64,000 bases of DNA from Apis mellifera (lineage: Eukaryota > Arthropoda > Insecta > Hymenoptera > Apidae), in the NCBI RefSeq assembly GCF_003254395.2, contig NC_037640.1, forward strand, positions 4,756,289-4,820,288, read 5' to 3'. The notes under the pieces are model-generated. The model saw only the letters and a list, made by a program, of their open reading frames with translations. It searched no databases and was not told the origin of the DNA. Every line of letters begins with the position of its first letter. Position 1 is the stretch's first letter. A program made the position numbers and the translations under genes. Of this stretch, positions 32,591 through 44,800 are shown piece after piece.

Positions 32591-34755
32591 ATCGAGACCG
32601 TGATTACGACCAATCTTTAACGAGAATTTTTACAATTTTTAACAGCTCGAAATCGATATATATCCGTATACAAATTTACATTAAATTATAAAATAAATTT
32701 TAGTATCCCTTTCTTCTTCGAATGAAACGAGTTTTTGTAATTTAAAATATAAAAAATTTATATACTCACTTTAAGGAAAAGCGAAGTTTGGAAAAGGAAA
32801 ATTTTTATATACAAATACGAATTCAAAAAGAATGTTAGAAGAAGATCGAGATGGAATTAAATGAAATGAATTCGTTCAAGATTTTTATGATATTCGAAAC
32901 GAAGCTCCATTTTTTTGGAAAATATTTTATCCTTCGGATTTCATCGTGCACCTTTTTTTATCTCCCTTATCTATCGGTATCTGAACGTATTCGTAACTGG
33001 AAAAAAAAACCGATATTTCTGATTATTTCAATATATATTAAGGAAATAGATAAAAACGTTTCGCGTGCGGTGTTTATCAATATTATACTTATTAAATAGC
33101 ATTACCCAACAATTTGTGCGAGCCAACTTTAACAATGGCTAAGTTCTTTCCTATGTTCCATATCCAGGATTATTAATAGTACGTCGAGCCATTAAAAAAA
33201 AAAAAATACATCGAAATACAAACGAAATCTCTAAACCTTGGAAAAAAAGTTTCGACGTTTCACCAAAATCGATTATCAAAAATTCTCAAAATTAAAAGAA
33301 AATTAAGAATTACATTCTTATTCAAGATATTTTATTCGAGGATAAGACTCAAAGAAAAAAATATGAAAGATATCGCTCTTGATTAAAGAATAACAATTTC
33401 GATCGAAATTATTCAGAGATGGATGAGCGAGAATGATCGAAAAAAAAAAAAAAATAGAAAAGAAAACTCGAGATCACGTGGGGGCAAAGAGGAGGAGGGA
33501 GGCGGCGTGCGAGTGAAAGTGCAAGGATAGACGCTCGTTAGAACTGTTGGATACTGTTAGTTAACGTGGCCAATAAGATGCAGGGGCAGCTCATCAACCA
33601 TTATTTATCGCGTGCAATTGCGAAAAATAGCTGCATCGTGCATCGATGCGCTTGGCTCCTCCGTATCTGCGTTTCAATTTCGCGGTATTACGCAGCTCTG
33701 TTTTGTGCGTTTCTATTAAAAAAAAAGAAAGAAAGAAAGAAAGAGAGAGAGAAAAAAAACTATCCCGACCGTTCCGCTACTCGGAATCCGCGCCCGATTT
33801 ACACTTACGAAAGAGGAGAGTCGAAGGAGATTTCGTTTTCGATTTGAAGGATGGAATGGAAAAAATTTTTTCGCGAATTAAATTTATTTATGGATTATAA
33901 ACGGATGTCAAGATGCTTCTGCTTCGTTTTATATAATGGAGTATCTTTTACATATTTTTTTTTGTAGAAAAATATATCGGGTATACAGTTTCTTTTAGAG
34001 ATATTCGGTGAAAGATATATAATTTTGGAAGAGAGAGGTTTGTTCAAATTTTAAGATGATTGAAAGGTGTGAGATTTCTTGCTAATTAGAAAAAAATAGT
34101 TTAGTTAGAGTCGATATTTGTTCTTTTACGTGTTATTCACTTCGTGAATCGTAATTCGCGTTACGATTTCTTTTATGTCCTCGCGATTTATGATGCGTGT
34201 AGGCGTATTTTAGGAAATATTTGAGATCTATTCGTTCCAGGTTACTTTTCCACGTTTTTTAGAATCTTTTAAGATCCAAAATTTTCATTCATCCCGAAAT
34301 TGCGTCTATTCTTCTCGTTCTAAATCATTTCGAAAGATTGAAATAAATAAATAAATAAATATCGTGTAATTTAAATTTATTGAACACGATATTGTTGAAT
34401 GATAGTTTTTCTTTCAATCACTTCATCTTCTTTTCATTTCGATTATTTGTGAAATTATAATTTTGTTATTACGAATTGTTTTAATTTCTCTCTGTTTTTT
34501 TTTTATTACAATTTCTTTAACAACAACAACGAGTCTCGAAACGAGTCTATTCCCGTCCAACAACTTTGCGCTTGTGAACAAGAATAGTGGTGGAGGAGCG
34601 GCGAAGAAAAGACGCTCGTGATAACGATAAAACGTATCAGCTCGTTCCCCTTTTTCCCTTTTGCCCCTTGCTGCAAACAGCTTTCCATTGTCGGTTGATC
34701 GCATAATGCAACCAACATGGCTTTCCATTTACCACACATCTTTCAAAATATTCCA

Positions 34756-34757
<2 letters not shown>
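32591..34757. other. AT-rich non-coding with one GC-richer block
   Basis: 33460-33860 is GC-richer with a (GAAA)/(GA) tract at 33722-33758 and overlapping frames; 34345-34362 is (AAAT)n; 34530-34740 is moderately complex. No gene recognised. Confidence 0.45.

Positions 34758-34795
<38 letters not shown>
34758..34795. repeat. (AT)n microsatellite, about 37 bp
   Basis: Uninterrupted alternating AT, the longest such run in the window; a likely length-variable locus. Confidence 0.9.
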
Positions 34796-34797
<2 letters not shown>

Positions 34798-35919
34798 CAC
34801 AACTTTTCATTTGAATTAAATCATTCTTCCAATAATAATTTCTTTTAATTATCCATCCATCTTCTTCCTTTTCTTTCTTTTTTAAAAAAAGATATATCGA
34901 TTTCGAGGATTCTCCTCATCCTTTCGTACAATTCTTCTTTAAAGCAAGGAAAGGAATAGAAAAAAGGGAAACGAGAAAAAAAAAGAAGAAGGAAAAATTC
35001 ATTTATCTAGTTCTAACGAAGTTCGATCGTTAATATTAATGCATCCATTCTCAAGAATGACAAAGTAAGATAATGGAGTCGCTGAAATGTCCTCGAACCG
35101 GAGGAACCCTCTCACGGAAACGAATCTATTCTATCGATTCTCTAATCCATGCAAATTCTATGCGAAACGAAGGCAAACATATTTGTCATCTTATCAATGA
35201 TAATAAGTATGTGTCTGCTGTCTCGGTAATTGTTCCGAGCGTGGAAATTTTCCTTGGACGTAACAAAAAAAAAAAAAAAAAAAAGAAGAAGAAGAAAATC
35301 ATTTTTCTTTTTTTAAATAACGAACCAAATAAGAAAGTTTCGGTCGTTGAAATATAGATAAAAACAATTTATACTCGTAATTTCTTTTTTTTTTTTGAAT
35401 AAGAAATTTTGAAAGATGAAACAATTATTTATTCCTCCACTGTATTTTTACATCTTAATAATAATTAATAATGGAGAGGATCAGACCAACAGCAACCAAT
35501 TACCAATCTGTCTTCGTCCACGCCCCTCCCGCACGTATCTTTCGACTGGGATGAAAAAGGGTCCGCCACGTTTCATCACCCTCGACCTCCCATGGCGCAC
35601 ATTGGACGGGATGGCCGACCAATGAACCATTTCAACCAAATCTCCCTTGCTAGGAAGAAGTAACAGGTGATTCGATGGCGGACCAAATCTTTCCCTTCCT
35701 TTAATTTTCTTTTTTTTTTAATTTCAGTTAAATAAAAGAAAGTGGAAATTGATTGTGCTTCTTCTTCTCCCGCGAAGAATTGGTGGACAGGAAAGAAAAA
35801 GAGAGATGAAAAATGGAAACGTGGAAAATTATCGACGATACTTCAAGATACTTCGAGAAAAATCGATCGTTCTTTTCGCAAATTGCGCAACGAAGAAACG
35901 ATAAAAATGATGTCCTTAC
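34796..35919. other. Non-coding with A/T tracts and complex blocks
   Basis: A19-type run with (AAG)n at 35266-35297; complex sequence at 35075-35250 and 35480-35680. Open frames are short and unrecognised. Confidence 0.45.
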
Positions 35920-35990
35920 CTGGCTCGCAAATCGGTATCGAGCAATAAAGCGTCAAAGGAGGCGATAGCAGCTAATAGACACGTTAACAT
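35920..35990 (-). CDS. Candidate first coding exon with signal-peptide-like N-terminus
   Basis: On the minus strand an ATG at 35990, preceded by AAAG (A at -3), opens a frame of 23 codons plus two bases that ends GCCAG directly at GTAAGG (35919-35914), a strong donor. The peptide begins MLTCLLAAIASFDALLL and continues Asp-Thr-Asp-Leu-Arg: a short hydrophobic core with a plausible cleavage site after residue 14, as in secreted or membrane proteins. Phase 2. The remainder of such a gene would lie at lower coordinates beyond an intron; I cannot identify the next exon, so the protein is unknown. Strength: start context, hydrophobic core and donor all agree. Weakness: only 71 bp, so chance cannot be excluded. 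Confidence 0.3.
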
Positions 35991-37249
35991 CTTTATTCCA
36001 TTCGCGGCACACCGTTTCCTAAACCATTTTCACTTACGTTCTAATGTAAATTGACTTTAATAAGCTTTCGTTGCGCTGGTTTCTAAAACGGGATTATCGT
36101 ATACGTAATATCGTGGAAAATATAAGCGAGGAAATTGAATAAATCTAGGAATTTGCCAATCGCGTACCACCAACGCAAAAAAAAAAAAACTATACCTCAT
36201 CTTGGATCTTCTTTCCCAATTATTATTATTATTATTGGAGAACGAAATAAAATTGGAAAATGAATCGAAGACAACAAAACGCGTGTTGTTCTTTTTATGA
36301 AATTACGCGAAGACACGATTTTAGAAAAAGATTTTATTATATTTATAATGCTATTCCAATTTTCAAATCGATAACTCGTTTAGTTTGTCAGCCCGGGCTT
36401 GAATAAATTTACACAAAGATCATTTTTCCCGCGGACGTTCGCAACTGCGACGTCAATTTCCACCGATCGATAATCCATCAAACGTTACGAATGTTAGTCC
36501 ATTCAAGTCCACGATTCCCTTTTCCTCCTTGCCGACGATATTTTTCATATTCATCGTAAATCCATAAGAAAAAAAAAAGATAACAAATAATCGATTAAAT
36601 CATTAACGAAGACACATATATCTTAATCGATGCAAATAAGAATTCCCCATTCATTCAACATAAGAAGCTAATATATTATCTCTTATTTATCCTGGATAAA
36701 TTCCACTTCTTCTTAAATTCTGAAACCCAATCCCTCCTTTTTTTCACAAAACGAAAGCAAAAACAAAGCATTATCGCCCGATCTTCGATACGTCGCTTTC
36801 TCTCTTCTTCTTTCCGCAAGTTGAAAAACAAAGTTCAACTTGAACTCGTCTCATCGATCTCTCACGATCCACTTTCGCTTTTAATAAAAATTACCGGCCG
36901 GTAATTTTTCAACGGGCGACAAGTGCGAGGAGATCCGCCAACGCACACGTACACATATACACGTGTATATATGTGCACAGGTGGCCTTCCATTGGCCCGC
37001 TTCCCGGAGACATTTTCATCTGCGGTGAACAGCGAAGATCGTTGACCGTTACAGACGTACCGGGGATAGAGATACCGATTAAAAAGTGAACGAACGTGAA
37101 ACGAAACGTGGAGAGGTGAAGAGCAGAGAGAGAGAGAGAGAGAAAGGTAACGCAACGTAATGGAAATGTGGATATGCGGTTGGCGCGTGCGCCTGCAGTA
37201 GGGCAGGGCAAGACGACAGCTGTTTCAGTCCTGAGGCAACATCAGTGTT
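35991..37249. other. Upstream region of two head-to-head exon candidates
   Basis: AT-rich 36100-36840 with (ATT)n at 36220-36236, then CpG-rich 36880-37249 with (GA)n at 37132-37144 and an E-box CAGCTG at 37218-37223. GCAACA (37236-37241) and TGTTGC (37246-37251) form a 6-bp hairpin around TCAG. It could contain promoters for the minus exon at 35990 and the plus exon at 37808; inferred. Confidence 0.3.
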
Positions 37250-37335
37250 GCACCTGCCTACTTGCCTGCTTGCCTGCCTGCCTGCCTGCTTGCTTGTCCG
37301 ACTGCTTGCCTGCCCGCTTGCCTGCCTGTCCCGCT
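37250..37335 (+). repeat. Imperfect (CTGC)n tetranucleotide repeat
   Basis: Repeating CTGC/TTGC/CTGT words over about 85 bp. The Cys/Leu/Pro/Ala-rich frame across it is a translation of the repeat, not evidence of a protein. Confidence 0.85.
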
Positions 37336-37807
37336 TCCTTGCTACCTCGCTCGCCTCCTATAACCACCTACCCATCTCTCTAAGCAGACTCTTCGTCTCT
37401 TATTAGCTTCACTGATCTTCGTTTCTTCCCTTTTTTTGTTTTGTAGTAGCGTCTGGAAAGGGGGAGATGTGGATGATTGCTCTTTTTCTCGAACGGTCCA
37501 TGGATGCTGGTGGCTTCTTTTTCTTGGAGGGGCTCGAAGTTGTGGGGATCGAAGTGGTTTCTTGGAGCCACGACGAGGAAGGGAGATTAATTTTAGAGAT
37601 TATGTATATACTTTTTGAGTCACGATTTTGAAATTCAAGAAGGAGGATTTTTGTTTTTATTTAAATGGAGGAAATTGCAACGAGGGTTGAAGAGAAAAAT
37701 CTGCTCAAAATCGTGAAGTCTCGAAAATGATCCGAATCGGATCGTAAATACGTAGTGTAATTGTCATCGCGGTTCACAGAGCGTGTATAATTAAATAAAT
37801 AGCCGGA
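37336..37807. other. Non-coding, moderately complex
   Basis: C/T-rich to 37440, G-rich 37455-37600, then AT-rich. No exon supported. Confidence 0.4.
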
Positions 37808-37850
37808 ATGGTTGAGATGACGAGTCAAGGGAGTGATAAATTTGATCCAG
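37808..37850 (+). CDS. Candidate 14-codon start exon ending in CCAG/GTACGC
   Basis: ATG at 37808, with an in-frame TAA five codons upstream, opens a frame encoding MVEMTSQGSDKFDP and runs into a good splice donor (GATCCAG then GTACGC at 37851), phase 1. The peptide is hydrophilic and of ordinary composition. If unspliced, the frame would stop seven codons later. No family is recognised and no second exon is identified. The following 200 bp (37851-38060) is CpG-rich and complex, ending in a near X-box at 38036-38050. Confidence 0.2.
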
Positions 37851-38267
37851 GTACGCTTTTATGCAACCCGTAAGAAGAAGGGACCCTCGTAGCACGTGTT
37901 AAGAAGTTTAACGCTTTATTTTCGGTTGCCGCTATGCATAGTTGGGTGACGCCTAATGTATCGGATGTATCGGCGCCCGCATAAGCAAGCGTGGCACGCG
38001 TCACGACGCCTCGTCGCCGATAAACAAGGCGCTGGAAACCATAGGTAACGGGATTTAAAGACCTCTCTCTTCTTTCCCTCCATCTTGCTCTCCCGACATT
38101 TTTTATTTCCCCCGAAGTGTTTTGTTTTATTTTCCTTTAAATTGTTAAAAGAATTTTTATATTGAAAGGAATACTTGTTCGGTGAGAGAAAATAAATATA
38201 GTTGTTCCACTTTTTGGAACAATTCTCTTCTCACTTTTTGGTAGAATTTGATTTATCTTATTATCAT
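37851..38267. other. Complex block then AT-rich DNA
   Basis: 37860-38060 is CpG-rich and repeat-free; GAAACC-ATA-GGTAAC (38036-38050) is an X-box with one mismatch in the first half-site. 38100-38267 is AT-rich. Confidence 0.35.
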
Positions 38268-38816
38268 TCTAGAATTAAACGAAATTTGTGATCAGGTGAA
38301 TAATAATAATAATAATAATAGTTTATGAAACTTTTTTGATTTCGAAAAAAACAAAAAGAAATGCAAAAGTAATGATTTCCTTTAAAATCATTGCTCATTG
38401 AATTTAATTCTAGAATGAATTAAACGAAATTCGTGATCAAGTGAATAATAATAATAATAGTTTATGAAACTTTTTTGATTTCTAAAAAAAGAAAAAGAAA
38501 TGCAAAAGTAATAGTTTCCTTTAAAATCATTGCTCGAATTTAATTCTAGAATGAATTAAACGAAATTTGTGATCAGGTGAATAATAATTTTAGTTTATGA
38601 AATTTTTTTGATTTCGAAAAAAAGAAAAAGAGTTTAAAATGCAAAAGTAATGGTTTCTTTTAAAATCATTGCTTATTGAATTTAATTCTAGAATGAATTA
38701 AACGAAATTCGTGATCAGGTGAATAATAATAATAATAGTTTATGAAACTGTTTTGATTTCGAAAAAAAGAAAAAGAAATGCAAAAGTAATGGTTTCCTTT
38801 AAAATCATTGCTCGAG
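38268..38816. repeat. Tandem array, about 140 bp unit, 4 copies
   Basis: Units start TTCTAGAAT at 38268, 38408, 38544 and 38686 (periods 140, 136, 142 bp) and contain GTGATCA(G/A)GTGAATAATAAT, a variable (AAT)n tract, TTTATGAAAC and AAATGCAAAAGTAATG. The (AAT)n tract differs in length among units. Confidence 0.94.
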
Positions 38817-39750
38817 TTGAAGGTAGGAGAAATTTATTATTAACGATAATGTTATTATGGGATAATTTTTCAATCTGATTTCATATCGTTCGAGTGTCTG
38901 TCCACCGAAAGCGTCGATCGTGCATATCGATCGACGGATCCCGATTCATGTGGCAATAAGAGTGGCGACTTAGAAGGCAATCGCTGTCACTGAAGGCCTA
39001 CTTCATGACGGAAGTTTCTTGGCCAATCAATCCGTCGATTTCTTGGTCAACGGGTCACTCGGATCAAATGGAAGAGAAAATTAATGTTGCTCACCAGGAT
39101 GGAATGGCCTCCACTTTTCACTTATTTAATCCCTCGACGTATCATCATTCCGCTTTGAATCTCCTCCCTTTTCCTTCAAACTTGAAATATTCCATCTATC
39201 ATTCCTCCTAGATCACCTAATAATAACATTTAAAATTCTACGTGTTTCTAAATTCTACGAATAAAATCAGAGAACCTTTCTAAAATCTTTTCTAAAATCA
39301 AAAATTTCTTTTCTAAAATCAGAGAAAGGGATTTAATTTCAAAGAAATCGATAGAAACCCGATTTTTATCTCTCTCTGAAAGGAAAAATAACAATTTCCA
39401 CGTACGAAATTGTCGAACAAAATTCTTCGTTTCCCCTTAATCCAAAATCTACAGACGAGTTTATCGGAAGGGAAGTTGTGTCGTCGAAGTCACGCTAAAA
39501 ATCACGACGTAATCGCGTGATTTATTGAATCTAATCGTACAGGTTACGCTAATAAATTAGGGTGGCGGACACGATTTTTAAGTTAACAAGGAATTTTCTC
39601 GTGTTACGCGCCAGACGTATCGTTCAGATGTATTTATACAGGCATGTCGTTTAGACCTAACTGTAACGACTCTTTCTCCTTGCAAAAGGCGAGAGAGGTT
39701 CGTTCCTCGGATTCGGCCAACTGCGACCCTCGCACCGATTCTTAAAAGAA
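38817..39750. other. Two complex blocks without recognised gene
   Basis: 38880-39140 is GC-richer, with two TTCTTGG(C/T)CAA words in a plus frame of 68 codons. 39240-39330 has a short TCTAAAATC repeat. 39470-39740 is CpG-rich and repeat-free. Confidence 0.4.
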
Positions 39751-40475
39751 GAGAGAAATTTTACAAGTTCAGAGCAATTTATATCTCTAATACTTGTATT
39801 AGAGAATATTTCTTAAGGAGGGGAGGATAATTTGCAGGATGAAATTATAGAATCAGAAGATTAGTGGATCCATTTATATCCATATAACGTATTTTTATTT
39901 TTTATGTATTGTAGTGCAAAATTCGAAACGAAAGATTGGAACTTAATTGAAGAGAGAAATTCTGAAAGTTCAGAGCAATTTACATGCAGGACTTATTTTA
40001 GAGAATATTTTTTAAGGAGAGGAGAGTGAAATTATAAAACCAGAAGATTTGTGGATCCATTTGTATAATGTATATTTTGTAGTGCAAAATTCGAAACGAA
40101 AGATTGGAACTTAATTGAAGAGAGAAATTCCAAAAGTTCAGAGCAATTAATAAATATTAGAGAATATTTTTTAAGGAGGGGAGAATAATTTGGAGAGTGA
40201 AATTATAGAATCAGAAGATTTGTGGAATGTATTTTTATCTTTTACGTATTGTGGTGCAAAATTGCAGTCGAAACAAAAAATTGGAACTTAATTAAAGAGA
40301 GAAATTCCAAAAGTTCAGAGCAATTAATAAATATTAGAGAATATTTTTTAAGGAGGGGAGAATAATTTGGAGGGTGAAATTATAAAATCAGAAAATTTGT
40401 GGATTCATTTGTATAACATATATTTTTATTTTTTATAGTGCAAAATTCGAAACGAAAGATTGGAACTTAATTGAA
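39751..40475. repeat. Tandem array, 168-201 bp unit, 4 copies
   Basis: Units start GAGAGAAATT at 39751, 39952, 40120 and 40297 and end GAAACGAAAGATTGGAACTT. Landmarks TTCAGAGCAATT, TTAGAGAATATTT and AAGGAGGGGAG occur in each. Length differences come from an AT-rich internal segment. Confidence 0.93.
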
Positions 40476-41682
40476 AATTTAAGAAAATGGATTTTAATTA
40501 TTATGATACAATTACGAATAATTCTTGGAAAAGGGGGATTTAGAAAAAAAAATATTTCATCACAAGTTTCTTTCAAAAACACGTTAAAATCTTAATCATT
40601 CCATGCTTAATGAATTGGACTAACGATTTGATAAATAATCATGCTAAAATAATTTCTGATCCATCTATTCTCTCCCTCTTTCACGAGAGGATTTTTTTAA
40701 CCGATTTAATGATAATCGATTAAAAATTATTATCAAAATGGAAATATGTTAAAAAGAGATATTCACGATCAATTAATCTTATAATCAAGCAATAAATTGA
40801 TTAAACTATGAAGAGAAATAACGAATAGAAGAAAGAGAGAGAAAGAGAGAAGAAGTTTCCAATTATTTTTTTCCTTTTCAAAAGAACTATAATTATTCGT
40901 CTGTGCGAATGAACGAACGAAGCTGCGCCCACGAACGAGGAGGCGATGACAGATGTTGCAGCCGCATTAGATAATTAATCTGACGGGAGGGAGAGGGATA
41001 CGCCGGGGCGTGGAGGGATGATTATCGAGCTCGTTTAGTTTTATTAGCTCGAGATGGGGCTAACCTCTCCGCTTCGTGCCCTTTTTTACTCGCCAACCAC
41101 CCCCGTGATTTCTATCCAGTCCGGATCAACGGATATCTAAATCTACGTAGCGAGTCACAGAGATCCTGTGAAAGGTAAACTTTGCTTCTATCTGAACGGA
41201 TCCCTTTGAAGGGAATCGATCTTCTTCGTTTTTCTCTTGTGTGAAAAATTTTATGCTCGATTCTCGTTTATTTAAAGAACGTTCGATTTAAAGAATTATA
41301 TTGTTTGGACGATGATAATCATGGATAAGGAAAGAATATAAATAAGGAAGAAAAATTCTCAACAATCTCTTCTAAATCTAGCTCTATTATCCAATATACT
41401 CACTCGTCCAAACGTATTTTTGTTTCAGAAACAAACTTCCTCCTGAGATCGATTCCAGGGAAGCCAATTAGAGCAAAAAGTCGGTGATCGATCAGCACGT
41501 GAAGAGGGTGAAAGTAAAAAGAAAAGAGGAAAGAGAGAGAGGATAAAGCTTGAGATTAGTCATTCAGATTAGTCAACTGGATTCGAATTGGATCAACTTA
41601 TTATTGAAAATTTAAGTTGAATTAACTTTTCAAATTTCTATTTGATTTGAGTAAAAGTAATTTCAAGTTTATATCAGATTTA
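40476..41682. other. Non-coding with one complex block
   Basis: AT-rich to 40890; 40900-41200 is GC-richer and repeat-free with a donor-like AAAG/GTAAAC near 41175. A purine-rich tract lies near 40828-40856. No gene called. Confidence 0.4.
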
Positions 41683-41998
41683 TCACTTTACTTAAAATAA
41701 TTTCAAGTAACAGAAGATTTTAAAATAATGAGTAATTGAAAGATCTACTTAGAAGAAGTAATATCACTTTACTTAAAATAATTTCAAGTAACAGAAGATT
41801 TTAAAACAATGAGTAATTGAAAGATCTACTTAGAAGTAGTATCACTTTATTTAAAATAATTTCAAGTAACAGAAGATTTTAAAACAATGAGTAATTGAAA
41901 GATCTACTTAGAAGTAGTATCACTTTACTTAAAATAATTTCAAGTAACAGAAGATTTTAAAACAATGAGAAATTGAAAGATCTACTTAGAAGAAATAT
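41683..41998. repeat. Tandem array, 78-79 bp unit, 4 nearly identical copies
   Basis: Units start TATCACTTTA at 41683, 41762, 41840 and 41919 (periods 79, 78, 79 bp) and contain AAAATAATTTCAAGTAACAG and GAAAGATCTACTTAGAAG. The tightest and most regular array in the window; few substitutions, so recent. Confidence 0.96.
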
Positions 41999-43506
41999 AG
42001 AGGATTAAAAAAAATATCTCCTGCTTTCAATATCTTCATTGGATGATGGGATATCTTTCAATCCATCTTAAGAGATTGAAATATATTATAACATATACAC
42101 ATCAAGTTGCATCACTAAATATCTAATTTATTGAGATAATCCTATTATTAAATTATAAAATTGTACAATTTGAAACAATTTCTTCTTATCCTAAAAATTC
42201 TGACGTTTGAAAAAGATTTCGAAAATGATAATTAAAAATTACATTAAACCTATATCACATACGATACGATATCAGCAAACGCGAAAATTGGAATTCCTTT
42301 TAAGTCGAGAAACAATAAATTTCAATTTTCCTTGAAAAAAAATTGAAGCTCTGATAAAATAACACCGTGGAATGATTTAAATTATTCAAATATGACAAAC
42401 GACACAAGAGTGGAAAAAAACGATTCGAGTTAAAATAACAAGTTCACAATAAAAGTAAAGCATAAATTACTTTAACTAGAAATATTGAAGAAGATCTTCC
42501 AATTAAATAGATAAGAAAACGGGTTTCAAATTGGACAAGGTCAATTTATCCATTACAAAAATTTAAAAAAAACCAGATACATAAATAATAAACGAAACGG
42601 CATCGAATGATTTGATACATTCATTCGAAAAAATTCTTATTGATTAAATTCAACCGAAACCTTGATTAAAAATCTAAATAAAAAAAAAAATCTCCAGATT
42701 CGAATAAAACTCCAACCAATCGAGTCGATGCATAAAGGGAGAGAGACGAAGACGGATAGAGGAGAAGGACAGAGTCAGATCCACCCACGCTTGATACAGG
42801 GGGAGAAGGATAAACAAGCGATCTCCCCCTCGACTCGAAAAAGTTCCTCGGCCGGTTTCACGGCTCCCCCATCCCCCTTCCACTCCCTTCGAGCGGGCTA
42901 AAAAGTGGAAGGGCCGTTTGGTAGCGTGGTGCCACGCACCCTGACATTATCTGCCCGGTTTATTATATAGGTACCTGGTGGCACGCGCCGGCCCCGGCAA
43001 CAGCTGCTCTCGCGGCGAGCACCGGAGGTGGATGAATAAAGTGAGAGGCACACCTTGCTGCAGACGCGTGCCGCCAGCCTTCAAGATGTGAATACCGAGA
43101 TCCTTCTTGCGTCTGGCCGTTGCCCTCTCCTCTGCTCATCTCGAGGAGGGACAAATTTCGCTTAGAAGGAGATATTCCGATTTATATATATTTTTTTTTT
43201 CCCCCAGAGATGAAATGAACTGTCTGCAAGAGTTTTTCGAGTTTTAAATTGATCGCGCGAAATTTATTCTAAATGTCTTCTTCTCGCGTCTTTTCTCAGA
43301 TTTTCGAGTTAAATTTGACGCCAAGATTTATCGTTTCCTTGTTATAGAGTTTATTAACGTGAGAAACCTCGTTATCTGGCTTGATTTATCTTCAAAGGTC
43401 CATTGTATCGAACCTTGATCTTTTTCTAACTCGTGTACCAACGTGTGTAATATTTCCCGAGTTTAACGATTAAATTATCATCCTTATCCAAGTTTATTCT
43501 CCATCG
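41999..43506. other. AT-rich DNA and a GC-rich block at 42720-43150
   Basis: 42900-43100 is the most GC-rich complex part, with hairpin GCGTGG-TG-CCACGC at 42924-42937 and an E-box CAGCTG near 43010. Minus frames of 60-70 codons cross it without recognisable domains. The rest is AT-rich. Confidence 0.4.
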
Positions 43507-43945
43507 TAAAAATCTAACCTAACCTCCTTAAGAATCTTCAACAAGAAATCTATATTTATTTCGAGTACTTCTAGTATCGTTAAAATTATTGAAACTGTAT
43601 AAAAAAAGAATCACAACGTGATTTATGATTGTTATCATCATTGAAGCAAACCTAACCTCAAATCTTTATTGTTTTCATCTGTTTATAGATATGCGGTATG
43701 GATTCGATGTTCTTTAAACTCAACTTGCAGTAAAACTAACCTAACCTCCTCTTAAGAATCTTTCACGAGAATCCTATACTTATTTCGAATACTCCTAGCA
43801 TGATTAAAAACTGTAAAAAAAAAAAGAACCACATCGATATTTACGATCATCATTGGGCCAAACCTAACCTCAAAACCTTTATTATGGATCTCGTTATGGT
43901 GCGGTATAGACTCGGCTCGTCCTTTAAACTCAACCTTCGTGCGTG
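43507..43945. repeat. Diverged two-copy tandem duplication, period 222 bp, with CCTAACC words
   Basis: CTAACCTAACCTCCT at 43514 and 43736 begins two copies that share TTAAGAATCTT, GAAT/GAGTACT(T/C)CTAG, CAAACCTAACCTCAAA, GCGGTAT(G/A)GA(T/C)TCG and CTTTAAACTCAAC in order. Identity is clearly below that of the young arrays. Each copy carries CCTAACC twice, the complement of the insect telomere repeat TTAGG, but only in pairs. Confidence 0.75.
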
Positions 43946-44800
43946 AAAGTAAAAGTGAAAAATTGCTTGAAAAATATCTGCGGACGTATCTGGGTTAAGA
44001 GGTAACGCGATGGACGAGGTAAGTCGCTTTGTCGGTTCGTGTCTCGGCTCGAGTTCGAGTGATAAAAAAATTTTTATGCCAGGATCTTCATCCGAGGTGG
44101 AGAGCATTGTTTGGCCCGGCCAAAGTAGCAGGTGCTACTACCTTTCATGCCACGGGATAAATGCTGCGACTCGACTTCTCTCAAACACACAGGTCCCGCA
44201 TCTGCAAGATGGTCGCGATCCTCTCCTCTCATCCCATAAATGCTCCCATCTCGCATCTCTTCGAGCATTTTTAACCAGCGCACTTATTCTCTGTTCGATA
44301 CTGTTTCGATGAATTATCTTTTAATTTCAAAAATTCAAGAAGAGGATGTCAGGTTGAGAGGTGAGAGAATTTTTATTTAATTTAAACGATATTAAACATT
44401 GTGTTTTTACATGTTCGATGAATGATGGATGAATTAATCGAATTCCAAAAATTCGAGTTCGTCTCGAGGAAAAAAGAGATCGGTAGATTAATAATTTACT
44501 ACGTTAAATAATTAGTCTATCTTTCTAGTCTATCTATCACACACAGAAGGGAATTAAAAACACTTAAACACATTAATATTAATACGAGATTAATCGAGAA
44601 GATTACTCGACATAGATCGTCTAAGAACATAACCTAACTTAACCTAGCCTAGTTGATTAAATGCCACCTTAAATCCTCCTTACAATATCGCGTTATTCAA
44701 TAGATCCTTTCCTTCTTCAAACTCTCTTCAAATTCAATACATCTAAGAAAGAAGAAGAAGAAGAAGAAGAAGAAGAATAAAGGAATATCGACCTCTCGAA
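43946..44800. other. Complex block with start-plus-donor, then AT-rich DNA and (GAA)n
   Basis: ATGGACGAG at 44010-44018 is followed by a perfect GTAAGT, so a three-codon start exon is possible; unspliced, the same ATG opens a 100-codon frame with no recognised domain, overlapped by a 70-codon minus frame. (GAA)n lies at 44747-44777. Confidence 0.3.

Noticed and set aside
37168..37383. Cys/Pro/Leu-rich frame resembling a cysteine-rich peptide
   Set aside because: Direct translation of a (CTGC)n repeat.
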